5,690 nt of DNA from Candidatus Helarchaeota archaeon (GCA_016840125.1 JAEOSY010000411.1:1-5690), one strand, 5' to 3'. Counted from the stretch's first letter, positions 1-5,393 are shown. Numbers and translations are program-made. The notes: generated from the letters alone by a model not told the origin.

Positions 1-2
1 CT

Positions 3-140
3 CTCCGCTGTCAGGAGAGTTTGGTAATAACCATTAAATATTCCCTAACTATTCAAGGGACTGCCTTTTTAGTTATCGATACGAACCGGGGAACAAGAAC
101 GGTGCGGATGACGGGGAAACTGTATCCCGACAATCCATAA
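3..140 (+). CDS. C-terminal fragment of a protein cut by the window edge
   Basis: An open frame runs from the window start to a TAA at 138-140 (45 codons, no start inside the window). The residues alternate like beta strands, with VITIKYSL followed by TAFLVID and then a basic stretch RTVRMTGKLY. From memory, the pattern of a small tyrosine-containing strand, then T-[AS]-F-x-x-[IV]-[DE], resembles the C-terminal part of some VIT/von Willebrand A domain proteins. That is a weak resemblance over about 25 residues and should not be taken as an assignment. Some of this DNA can also fold into short hairpins, so a noncoding explanation is not excluded. The open frame and protein-like composition make the tail of a real upstream gene more likely. 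Confidence 0.4.
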   Translation, partial: LRCQESLVITIKYSLTIQGTAFLVIDTNRGTRTVRMTGKLYPDNP

Positions 141-207
141 GCAATTTGGACCAATGATCCGCATACCCAGTTCATGAATAACCTAATATGTCATTTCATA
201 TGTCGAT

Positions 208-264
208 TGGTGTTTTAGTAAATCTCGGCAGTGCCCACTGAAGGGCGGCGCTCCGAGACCGGGT
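208..264 (+). repeat. Dispersed 57-base repeat, copy 1
   Basis: This 57-base unit matches copy 3 (5413-5469) at 46 of 57 positions and copy 2 at 33 of the first 39. It can fold: CTCGG 224-228 pairs with CCGAG 253-257, then after a bulged C229, AGTGCC 230-235 pairs with GGCGCT 247-252. TTGGT 207-211 can pair with ACCGG 258-262 as an outer stem, or GATTGGT 205-211 with ACCAATC 266-272. It also reads in frame as W-C-F-S-K-S-R-Q-C-P-L-K-G, open from 187 to a TAA at 316-318, but without a conventional start codon. It begins 67 bases after the stop of the upstream partial gene. Function is unknown. Confidence 0.75.
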
Positions 265-388
265 AACCAATCCAAATCACCCTTTAAGGCGATTCGAGCA
301 GAAGAATTTATCATCTAAAAGGTCAAATACTTCTAAAAAGCATTGATTAATAATGTTCTTGAGATTTGTTAACACAAAGAGCTAGCAG

Positions 389-396
389 TTTTTATA
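389..396 (+). promoter_or_regulatory. Candidate TATA box for the gene at 445
   Basis: TTTTTATA lies in an AT-rich stretch about 50 bases before the start codon. Archaeal initiation usually falls roughly 25 bases downstream of the TATA box, which would give a leader of about 20-25 bases carrying the GAGGT at 433-437. A second TTTTTATAA at 410-418 is probably too close to the ribosome binding site. Confidence 0.4.
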
Positions 397-432
397 CACC
401 TTTTTTTGTTTTTATAACGAGAATAATCTCAA

Positions 433-437
433 GAGGT
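433..437 (+). promoter_or_regulatory. Ribosome binding site that favours the ATG at 445
   Basis: GAGGT sits 7 bases before the ATG at 445 but only 4 bases before the overlapping in-frame TTG at 442. The spacing and codon preference favour ATG 445. Confidence 0.6.
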
Positions 438-444
438 TTTCTTG

Positions 445-795
445 ATGGAGAAGCTAAAGAAAAAATCAATCACGCAGATCGAGGATAAAATTTTCGATAA
501 ACTAATACCGCCCGATACCGTTACTGTTTTGGGAAGGCTTAGGGATGTGATGTCCGAAAACGGCACGCGGAACCTTAGCGATGAAGTGCATCAGAAGGAC
601 TTCCGGATTCATAAATTGATGTGGTTGTTAAATTACCAATTCTACGGCTCCACTGCGACCATTGATCTGCAGAAAGTCTGGAAGAGGTTCAAATTGGCGG
701 AGAAACTCTTGAAGGTGGATTTGGATGTTCTTAAAGGGAATCCCAACCCAGAGTCTTCACAAGAGACGGGAGTCTCACATTCTGAAAGTCCTTAA
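445..795 (+). CDS. Small charged hypothetical protein (116 aa)
   Basis: I do not recognise this family. The protein opens with a lysine-rich stretch (KLKKKS, residues 3-8). A predicted helical middle follows, containing RLRDVMSE, then HKLMWLLNYQFYG and a basic amphipathic segment KVWKRFKLAEKLLKVDLDVL. It ends in a polar, probably disordered tail rich in Ser, Glu, Pro and Asn. No cysteine pairs, signal peptide or membrane segment are seen. The ATG at 445 is preferred over TTG 442 because of GAGGT at 433-437. The gene stands alone on the plus strand, bracketed by repeat copies 1 and 2, and converges on the zinc-ribbon gene at 994-1431. The mix of basic and aromatic residues could fit nucleic-acid binding or a small regulator, but nothing in the sequence proves this. 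Confidence 0.65.
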   Translation: MEKLKKKSITQIEDKIFDKLIPPDTVTVLGRLRDVMSENGTRNLSDEVHQKDFRIHKLMWLLNYQFYGSTATIDLQKVWKRFKLAEKLLKVDLDVLKGNPNPESSQETGVSHSESP

Positions 796-803
796 ATTAA
801 CGA

Positions 804-835
804 ACAGTTTAGGAGAAATAAGGGGCTCTAACTGT
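804..835 (+). other. Imperfect hairpin just after the gene at 445-795
   Basis: ACAGTT (804-809) pairs with AACTGT (830-835). The stem can continue with A811-T829 and G812-C828 across a bulged T810. No T-run follows directly, so it is not a classic terminator. It could be a 3' UTR element, or a 5' structure for the short ORF starting at 860. Confidence 0.35.
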
Positions 836-859
836 AGCAATTGTAGTGAGGTCGTCGAT

Positions 860-919
860 ATGCCCCCTCTTTGGCTTTTTAGTAAATCTCGGCAGTGCCT
901 CCTGAAAGGTGTTCCATAA
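860..919 (+). CDS. Possible 19-aa micropeptide overlapping repeat copy 2
   Basis: An ATG at 860 opens a 19-codon frame, MPPLWLFSKSRQCLLKGVP, ending at TAA 917-919. GAGGT at 848-852 lies 7 bases upstream, which is good Shine-Dalgarno spacing. The frame is the same one that stays open in repeat copies 1 and 3, giving the shared pattern W-x-F-S-K-S-R-Q-C-x-L-K-G. Shared Ser, Lys and Gly codons differ only at third positions. With only three copies this could be chance, and a structured noncoding element explains the conservation equally well. If real, it is a very short basic peptide, possibly a leader or regulatory peptide. No TATA box is obvious close upstream. Confidence 0.25.
   Translation: MPPLWLFSKSRQCLLKGVP
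872..913 (+). repeat. Dispersed repeat, copy 2 (right side diverged)
   Basis: It matches copy 3 at 35 of 39 positions from TGG to the GGT/GGC codon, then diverges. The hairpin of copy 1 is retained with wobble pairs: AGTGCC 894-899 against GGTGTT 908-913, a bulged C893, and GG 891-892 against CC 914-915. It lies 76 bases after the stop of the gene at 445-795. Confidence 0.7.
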
Positions 920-961
920 TCTACCCTTCGAAAACCCTTATAAGCTCGGTACTCTGAATAA

Positions 962-980
962 TTTATTTTTTACGCTTTTT
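962..980 (+). terminator. T-rich tract, candidate plus-strand terminator
   Basis: Two T-runs (six Ts at 966-971 and five at 976-980) occur between the convergent genes at 445-795 and 994-1431. Archaeal RNA polymerase often terminates at oligo-T on the coding strand, so plus-strand transcripts covering repeat copy 2 could end here. Confidence 0.4.
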
Positions 981-998
981 AGTAACTCTAGGTTCAGG
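975..998 (+). repeat. Degenerate copy of the dispersed repeat core
   Basis: CTTTTTAGTAACTCTAGG resembles the core CTTTTTAGTAAATCTCGG of copy 2 and lies exactly 100 bases after it (AGT at 881 versus AGT at 981). In the same frame it reads L-F-S-N-S-R. Similarity stops soon after, and it overlaps the stop of the minus-strand gene. It may be a decayed copy or a chance T-rich match. Confidence 0.3.
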
Positions 999-1431
999 GA
1001 AATGGAGTAGGATTAAGAACTTTTAATAATATCTCCTGAACTTTTCGGAGGTCTTCCCAAGTGGTCTCTAGCTGGTACAAAAGTTTGTTAGTAAGCGTTA
1101 CTCTGATTTCTAACGGTCCCTTTTTCGCTTCCGCAAAGTGATCATCAAAAATGTGTGGGAGTGTTTGAACGATTTGATCACTTTCCTCTTGAGTTGGTAA
1201 TTGCTTGAATGGGTCGAAAAGTATTACGCCACATTCAGAACATTCATAGGCCTTTTCAGCTGGAAGAGTTCCCATTAGCTCCCCCGCTTTTTTCATGGTT
1301 GGAATGGGAAGTGTTTTTCTAAACCGGACTCCTCCGCATTCGGAGCAGTTGAGTATGAAATTCTCATTGTTATAAATAAGTGGTATGATTCTCACTCTCC
1401 TTTGCAGGTTATAGATTATGAGTATATTCAC
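994..1431 (-). CDS. Small zinc-ribbon protein with one Cys4 site (145 aa)
   Basis: The protein has two cysteine knuckles, CSEC-G at residues 29-33 and CSEC-G at 64-68. Together they can form one Cys4 zinc ribbon with an unusually long, basic 31-residue insert. The C-terminal half (about residues 75-145) has no cysteines and looks mainly helical, with an acidic linker, a short strand-like EIRVTLTN and a helix around LETTWEDLRKVQEILLKVL. I cannot name a family; small zinc ribbons of this kind are common in archaea as nucleic-acid or protein adaptors. The start is a GTG at 1429-1431 with no good Shine-Dalgarno ahead of it, and a TATA-like sequence about 40-50 bases upstream suggests a very short leader. 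An internal GTG at 1393-1395 has GGAG too close in front (one base), so the longer form is kept. It follows the other zinc-ribbon gene on the same strand. Confidence 0.65.
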   Translation of the reverse strand: MNILIIYNLQRRVRIIPLIYNNENFILNCSECGGVRFRKTLPIPTMKKAGELMGTLPAEKAYECSECGVILFDPFKQLPTQEESDQIVQTLPHIFDDHFAEAKKGPLEIRVTLTNKLLYQLETTWEDLRKVQEILLKVLNPTPFP

Positions 1432-1561
1432 CTCATAATCTCAGTACATATATCTTGATATTATTAACTTAAATATAGAATATAATATGTGGATATTATT
1501 CTTATAACCGCTTTATTACCTCAGTTTCCATTGCAGCAATCTATCTCAGGATGATTTTGAT
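1432..1561. other. AT-rich spacer between the two zinc-ribbon genes
   Basis: This 130-base spacer is strongly AT-rich from 1441 to about 1510 and carries promoter-like sequence for the minus-strand gene ending at 994. The separation and the TATA-like sequence suggest the two zinc-ribbon genes have separate promoters rather than a tight operon. Confidence 0.45.
1468..1480 (-). promoter_or_regulatory. Candidate TATA box for the 994-1431 gene
   Basis: On the minus strand this reads TTCTATATTTAAG, a TATA-like element. Initiation about 25 bases downstream would fall near 1445, leaving a leader of roughly 10-15 bases before the GTG. That fits the lack of a clear ribosome binding site. Confidence 0.35.
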
Positions 1562-2005
1562 TTAAATCCCTATCTTGATAGTTTTTTTAAAATCTATGAT
1601 CATCCATATTTCACCCCGGAATTGGCTAAAACAATCATTGCACTCATAATCGAAGTATCCAAGTCGTTTTTTAGGGACGATGAAGTTACTTGATAGATTA
1701 GGAATGTTGCTGAAATCACCAGCCCCTCCAACCCGATGCAAATTCTTCCCTGAGCATTCAGGGCAGTAGAGTTTGCGAGTGTGGGGGTTTCCGATTTCGG
1801 TGAATTTGAGTTCAGTAATTTTGGATTTGGTTTGTTGGAAATCCACCCATAACTCTATGGTGAAGGTCAAAGTGTATTTTGTCTTACAATTTGGGCAGAA
1901 CTTATTCCATATTTGAGTAGATTTCAGAGCAATCCCACAATCTAGGCATTCAAAAAGTATTATTTCAGTGTTCTCATTTTTATTGCTTGGGTTCAGATTG
2001 TTCAT
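1562..2005 (-). CDS. Small protein with two Cys4 zinc ribbons (147 aa)
   Basis: Counting from the ATG at 2003-2005, cysteines occur as four CxxC pairs. C20/C23 with C37/C40 form the first Cys4 ribbon, and C81/C84 with C122/C125 form the second, separated by a beta-like segment (TFTIELWVDF). The second ribbon has a long glycine- and asparagine-containing insert between its knuckles. The protein ends in a hydrophobic and basic stretch (WMIIDFKKTIKIGI), which is too polar for a clear membrane segment. A frame extension to a TTG at 2065 exists, but the ATG is preferred because AAGGTGGT lies immediately upstream of it. I do not recognise the family. A role as a structural or nucleic-acid-binding adaptor is inference from the fold type. 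It is divergent from the operon at 2242, sharing the AT-rich promoter region. Confidence 0.65.
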   Translation of the reverse strand: MNNLNPSNKNENTEIILFECLDCGIALKSTQIWNKFCPNCKTKYTLTFTIELWVDFQQTKSKITELKFTEIGNPHTRKLYCPECSGKNLHRVGGAGDFSNIPNLSSNFIVPKKRLGYFDYECNDCFSQFRGEIWMIIDFKKTIKIGI

Positions 2006-2009
2006 TTTA

Positions 2010-2017
2010 CCACCTTG
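2010..2017 (-). promoter_or_regulatory. Ribosome binding site that sets the ATG at 2005
   Basis: On the minus strand AAGGTGGT lies 4 bases upstream of the ATG at 2003-2005. The in-frame TTG at 2065 has no comparable sequence before it, so the shorter protein is preferred. Confidence 0.55.
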
Positions 2018-2130
2018 AAAGATTGAAATTAGCATATCTGGATTTATGTCGGGCAGACTGGACAAGTTGAGCGATAGTTGGGGCGATTAATGTTTTTTTT
2101 GCAGGGGTATTGTGTTCACTTTCGAATTCA

Positions 2131-2175
2131 CTTAATATATTCACTAATTAGTTTAAAATAAGTATATAAAAGACC
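2131..2175. promoter_or_regulatory. Divergent promoter region with a near-symmetric TATA box
   Basis: TATATAAA at 2163-2170 (context AGTATATAAAAG) is the strongest TATA box in the window for the plus-strand operon. Initiation near 2190-2195 would leave a leader of about 50 bases. On the opposite strand the same sequence reads CTTTTATATACTT, and a second AT-rich element GAATATATTAAG lies at plus positions 2129-2140. Either could drive the minus-strand zinc-ribbon gene. The two genes may therefore be co-regulated from one region. Confidence 0.55.
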
Positions 2176-2228
2176 TATCCTTCTAAATTCCTTAGTATTG
2201 TTGTATTTTGTAAGTGTCATTAAAAAAA

Positions 2229-2233
2229 GAGGT
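2229..2233 (+). promoter_or_regulatory. Ribosome binding site for a TTG start
   Basis: GAGGT at 2229-2233 is 8 bases before the TTG at 2242. No ATG lies nearby in frame, so this site supports a TTG start. Confidence 0.6.
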
Positions 2234-2241
2234 AGGAAGAA

Positions 2242-3291
2242 TTGAGAATTGATGAAAATGAGACAAGAGTGCAAGCAGCTCCCAACTCACTAAACCCTGA
2301 ATTAATATTCGATGTAAAGCTCAGTTACCAAAAACAGGTAGAAATTCCACTTGAAATCAATGGATTTCTATTTTCAGCCGATGGAAAGAAGATCGCGAAT
2401 ATGCATAGCATAATCTCAGATGAGCGCAAGGGTCTGTTGGAATTAGCTGCAAGTGATTCGGGGCCGAGACAAGACGGGAAATTACAAATCCAAGTTATAG
2501 CACCTCTTACAGAGAAAGCTGTGGACCACCTTCACACCCTCCGAGGAAAACATCCAAAGGGCGACGTAATCTTGGACCTCCGTATTTTTGTAAAAACTCT
2601 CCAATCTGAAGCGAACCTCTCACATTTGTACTTAATGGAAACGAGTGATTTGCCACCCAGCTTCCCGGCGAAATATAAACAAGAGGGTAATAAAGCTAAA
2701 CTAGTGTATTCTGCATGGAAAGGAGGGTTTCGTTCAGAATATACAAATATGTGGATAATTTCAGGAAATAATAGCCCCGTTTTTCTGAAAATGCGGAAAG
2801 ATGAGTTAAAACTAAAAGTGACCATCAGCTCAAGTGATTGGGTGCATGATTGTGCCCCCGCATTTCAAATCGGGAAGTTTTCCGTTATAGAATTTTATTT
2901 ACCCGATTATACTCCAGGGTCCGAGACTATTGAGGAGCGGTTAAATGAAGCTATTAAAGCAGTTAAAAAAATGGAGGAAGATATAATCCAAGGAGATTGG
3001 AATCAAGTTATTGCAGATTCAAGAACTGTCGCAGAACTCTTAAGAAATCAAGCCGAATTTGAAGATTTATTTATGAGAGATGGTTACACCCCAGAAGCGT
3101 TTACAAGATTGAATAATTCAATCAATGAGATGTTTCAATTCTCATCTAAGTTCATCCACAAACTAGACCAAAGCAAGGAGAAGAAGATAATGCCGGATAT
3201 TAAGCCCTCCAAAGAGGATGCGTATCTCATCCATGCACTTTCAATATCCCTAGTCAATTTGGTCTCAAAAAAGATGCAGCGCTTAACATGA
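2242..3291 (+). CDS. Unrecognised protein: beta-rich N-terminal part, helical C-terminal part (349 aa)
   Basis: This is the first gene of a two-gene operon. Residues about 20-225 alternate in strand-like fashion (for example LIFDVKLSY, KLQIQVIAPL, DVILDLRIFVKTL, ELKLKVTISS), ending in the motif SSDWVHDCAPAFQIGKFSVIEFYLP at about 197-221. From recall, an S-x-D-W-V ... G-[KR]-x ... [IV]-E-x-x-[LI]-P motif followed by a helical domain recurs in uncharacterised prokaryotic proteins, but I cannot attach a family name. Residues about 228-345 are helical, with GDWNQVIADSRTVAELL at 251-267 resembling a helical-bundle repeat. No signal peptide, membrane segment or recognised catalytic motif is seen, so it is probably cytoplasmic. 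The TTG start is supported by GAGGT at 2229-2233. The stop lies 15 bases before the next gene, suggesting a joint transcript and interacting products. Sampled G+C is about 37%, low compared with tfb. Confidence 0.75.
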   Translation: MRIDENETRVQAAPNSLNPELIFDVKLSYQKQVEIPLEINGFLFSADGKKIANMHSIISDERKGLLELAASDSGPRQDGKLQIQVIAPLTEKAVDHLHTLRGKHPKGDVILDLRIFVKTLQSEANLSHLYLMETSDLPPSFPAKYKQEGNKAKLVYSAWKGGFRSEYTNMWIISGNNSPVFLKMRKDELKLKVTISSSDWVHDCAPAFQIGKFSVIEFYLPDYTPGSETIEERLNEAIKAVKKMEEDIIQGDWNQVIADSRTVAELLRNQAEFEDLFMRDGYTPEAFTRLNNSINEMFQFSSKFIHKLDQSKEKKIMPDIKPSKEDAYLIHALSISLVNLVSKKMQRLT

Positions 3292-3306
3292 ACGAGAAGT
3301 GATGAG

Positions 3307-4257
3307 ATGGCAGGGTATAAAGATAGTTTAACCACCGAAATTTCAGCCTTAACCGATTTAATTCTTTTTTTGCAAAATTGCAAACAGAAAAAGCTTAAGA
3401 CATCCGAGGTCGGCATCCTTTTAAAGTATTTTTATTCGGGCGAAAACCAATTCAGGGATAACTATCCTGAAATTTATCAGAAGTTGGACCATGAAGTTAT
3501 TGCTTTGCTTAAAAAGGAGTACCAATCGGATCAGTCTAATGTCAGCGAGCTTGCAATGACATCTTTTTCAATACTTTCTCATTTAAGTAATCAGGACCGG
3601 AATAATACGTTTCTACCGAAATCCTTAAAGAAAGCACTAAAGATTGCAGAAAAGAAGTTGAGGAAAACGGAAAATCACTTAACTCTTGTAAAAGAGATCG
3701 AAGAGGATTTTGAAAAGAAATTAACGGGGGCAAAGGAAGCAAAGAAACGGAGGAAAGCAGATCAAGTAGCGAAGCTTACTCTAAATCAAGATGCTATTGA
3801 GCAACAGGGGAAAGTTTCTATCAGAAAAATTGAACGTCTGATCACGGAAGTAGAGGAGTTAGTAAATGCGCACTATGAGGCAGCACAATCGCTTCTCGAA
3901 AGTATCCTACCAAAAGACAACTTCACGAATCCTTTTGGACACTTTCGTGAAACAGGTGTCAAAGCCCAAAATTTTATAAATCGCATGAAAGAATTACTTG
4001 CCCAGCTTCTTAGGAATAATTGGGATGTGAAAAGGGGCTTATCTATGAACCTAGCGATACTCAATGGGATTGAGGCGGTTTCATTAGGGGACAGCAAAGA
4101 TTTCGTTACCTCCATAAATGGTTTATGTGATGAAATTTTCGATGCTGAACCTGACATGCTATTGGCACTCAATTGGTGGTTGAAAAGCCTTAAAACATTC
4201 GAGCGCGAGCTGGCAAGGGTTCTCAAAAAATGGGAACAAAAGCAGATTCTTCTCTAG
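3307..4257 (+). CDS. Unrecognised all-helical, lysine-rich coiled-coil protein (316 aa)
   Basis: The second gene of the operon starts at ATG 3307, 15 bases after the upstream stop, with GTGAT at 3299-3303 as a likely ribosome binding site. The whole protein looks alpha-helical. An N-terminal helical domain (about 1-100) is followed by a lysine- and glutamate-rich coiled coil (about 105-185, including KKLRK, KEIEEDFEKKL and AKKRRKADQ). A C-terminal helical domain (about 185-316) contains two adjacent Trp residues (NWWLKSLKTFERELARVL, 289-306). There is no transmembrane segment, cysteine cluster or nucleotide-binding motif. The basic coiled coil could bind nucleic acid or act as an oligomerisation scaffold. 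Its partner is most likely the 349-aa protein encoded just upstream, but that comes from gene order, not from any recognised domain. Sampled G+C is about 32%, the lowest in the window. Confidence 0.75.
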   Translation: MAGYKDSLTTEISALTDLILFLQNCKQKKLKTSEVGILLKYFYSGENQFRDNYPEIYQKLDHEVIALLKKEYQSDQSNVSELAMTSFSILSHLSNQDRNNTFLPKSLKKALKIAEKKLRKTENHLTLVKEIEEDFEKKLTGAKEAKKRRKADQVAKLTLNQDAIEQQGKVSIRKIERLITEVEELVNAHYEAAQSLLESILPKDNFTNPFGHFRETGVKAQNFINRMKELLAQLLRNNWDVKRGLSMNLAILNGIEAVSLGDSKDFVTSINGLCDEIFDAEPDMLLALNWWLKSLKTFERELARVLKKWEQKQILL

Positions 4258-4270
4258 TCTGAAAAGAGGA

Positions 4271-4284
4271 GGTTTTATTATTTT
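4271..4284 (+). terminator. T-rich candidate terminator of the two-gene operon
   Basis: GGTTTTATTATTTT begins 14 bases after the operon's last stop. T-rich stretches on the coding strand are typical archaeal termination signals. Palindromes follow at 4289-4303. Confidence 0.45.
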
Positions 4285-4285
4285 A

Positions 4286-4303
4286 GGAGAGCTCCGTTAA
4301 CGG
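4286..4303. repeat. Palindromes in the convergent spacer
   Basis: GAGCTC (4289-4294) overlaps the perfect 10-base palindrome CCGTTAACGG (4294-4303), and CCTAGG follows at 4314-4319. These sit between the convergent operon and tfb. They could be a protein-binding site or part of transcript ends, or simply chance. Confidence 0.35.
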
Positions 4304-4378
4304 AAAGAAAGAACCTAGGGGGAATCGTTCAAGAAATTTAAATAAGACCTGAGATGGAAGTCATGGTAAAGTTAAAAT

Positions 4379-5323
4379 CTATAGCTTGAGATGAATATCC
4401 AAGTGTTCTGCTAATTTCTTGTAACGGCTCCGGATGGTGACCTCTGTGACACGCGCGGCGAGTGCAACCTCCCGTTGGGTGCGCCGCTCCTGCTCCAGCA
4501 CCCCTGCAATATAAAGGGCAGCTCCCGCCAAGCCAGCTGGATCTTTCCCCATCGTAATATTTTTTGCAGAGGCTAACGTGAGAAGTATTGCCGCTCTCTG
4601 TTGAGTTCGATTGGAAAGAAGGAGTTTGGAACCGATGGGCGGTATATATTCGGTCGGTGAGATGGGTGGCACATTGAGACCCAATTTTTTGAGCAGCAAT
4701 AGATAACAGCGCCCTAGGTTTTTGGCATTTACGGATGAATGCTGGGCAATTTCCTCTAATTTCCATGGTATTTTACATTTACGGCACGCAATGTAGAGGG
4801 CTGCCGCGACGACCAGCTCGATCGACCGTCCCCGAACCAGCTGCTTCTCCACCGCCTGCCTGTACAGTATCGCAGCCGTTTCCCTAATACTGTAAGGGAC
4901 ATCGAGCTGCGAACTCAATCGCTCAAGCTCGGGCATGGCAATGACTAAATTCCGATCCCAAGAAGAGGTGATACGCGCCCGTCGTTGCCATTTCCGCAGC
5001 CGGAAAATCTGCTGCCGCCTTCGGGGGGGTAGCATTTTTCCTAGCGCATCTTTATCCTGCCAGTCGATAACCGTTGAAAGTCCTTTGTCGTGGAGCAAAT
5101 GCGTCGCGGGGTTACCGACGCGGCTCCGTTTATTAAGTTGCTCTATTGAGTACGCGCGCCACTCCGCGCCTCGGTCAATGCTGTGCGATACAATCACGAT
5201 TCCACAGCCAGCGCATACAGTCTCGCCCCGGTTGTAATCTGTGACTAAATTCAATGACCCGCATTCATTGCAGGGTTCATAATCCCGTTCGGTCTCGGTC
5301 TGTTCTCGCGGATTCCCCGCCAT
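4379..5323 (-). CDS. tfb: Archaeal transcription initiation factor B (TFB, TFIIB homologue)
   Basis: TFB bridges the TATA-binding protein on promoter DNA and RNA polymerase, recruiting the polymerase and helping open the DNA. The 314-aa length is normal. An N-terminal zinc ribbon uses C18/C21 and C37/C40. The conserved reader/linker follows: GAEWRAYS at 52-59, NKRSRVGNP at 64-72 and HDKGLSTVID at 78-87. The first cyclin-like repeat (about 120-217) carries VRGRSIE at 163-169 and the alanine-rich AAALYIACR. The second (about 222-312) carries GAALYIA, then RTQREVALAARVTEVTIRSR around 281-300, the helix-turn-helix region that contacts the BRE upstream of the TATA box. No key residue appears missing. 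The ATG at 5321-5323 has AGGAGTGAGG upstream on the minus strand, about 11 bases away. G+C is clearly higher than in the neighbouring operon. Whether this is the housekeeping or an extra TFB cannot be decided from one copy. Confidence 0.97.
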   Translation of the reverse strand: MAGNPREQTETERDYEPCNECGSLNLVTDYNRGETVCAGCGIVIVSHSIDRGAEWRAYSIEQLNKRSRVGNPATHLLHDKGLSTVIDWQDKDALGKMLPPRRRQQIFRLRKWQRRARITSSWDRNLVIAMPELERLSSQLDVPYSIRETAAILYRQAVEKQLVRGRSIELVVAAALYIACRKCKIPWKLEEIAQHSSVNAKNLGRCYLLLLKKLGLNVPPISPTEYIPPIGSKLLLSNRTQQRAAILLTLASAKNITMGKDPAGLAGAALYIAGVLEQERRTQREVALAARVTEVTIRSRYKKLAEHLDIHLKL

Positions 5324-5393
5324 AGTCCGCCAATCCTCACTCCTGATATTGATTGCTTTTACATTAAAAAACTAATTATTATTCCACCTTAGA

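Larger units (their letters stand above)
141..444. other. Intergenic region with a repeat copy and a promoter candidate
   Basis: No gene is supported here. The stretch holds a direct repeat ATATGTC at 186-192 and 198-204, the first copy of the dispersed repeat at 208-264, a 7-bp stem enclosing that copy (205-211 with 266-272), and a T-rich segment with TATA-like sequences from 389 onward that probably serves the gene at 445. Positions 320-385 show nothing distinctive. Confidence 0.6.

Noticed and set aside
1..60. Hairpins CTCTCC/GGAGAG (1-19), TGGT/ACCA (22-33) and TCCCT/AGGGA (42-60)
   Set aside because: They fall inside the open frame of the partial gene and are short; they may be chance. 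Not counted as an RNA gene.
66..91. TTTTTAGT ... ACCGGGG at the left edge as another repeat copy
   Set aside because: Only the TTTTTAGT and ACCGGG words match. The hairpin core is missing and the bases are explained by the coding frame (A-F-L-V-I-D).
725..919. A 64-codon plus-strand frame starting at ATG 725
   Set aside because: It overlaps the end of the 445-795 gene in another frame and has no good ribosome binding site. Only its last part (from ATG 860) has start signals.
2006..2065. N-terminal extension of the double zinc-ribbon protein to a TTG at 2065
   Set aside because: No ribosome binding site precedes the TTG, whereas AAGGTGGT directly precedes the ATG at 2003-2005.
2532..2825. 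Minus-strand open frame inside the 349-aa gene
   Set aside because: It lies antisense to a better-supported gene with promoter and ribosome binding site, and its translation has no recognisable pattern.
3135..3416. Minus-strand open frame across the operon junction
   Set aside because: Antisense to the end and start of two real genes; no start signals.
3542..4226. Two minus-strand open frames inside the coiled-coil gene
   Set aside because: Shadows of the lysine-rich gene, with serine- and leucine-rich translations typical of reverse frames.
4338..5237. Extra open frames on both strands overlapping tfb
   Set aside because: The TFB frame is unambiguous from its domains. The others are by-products of its higher G+C.
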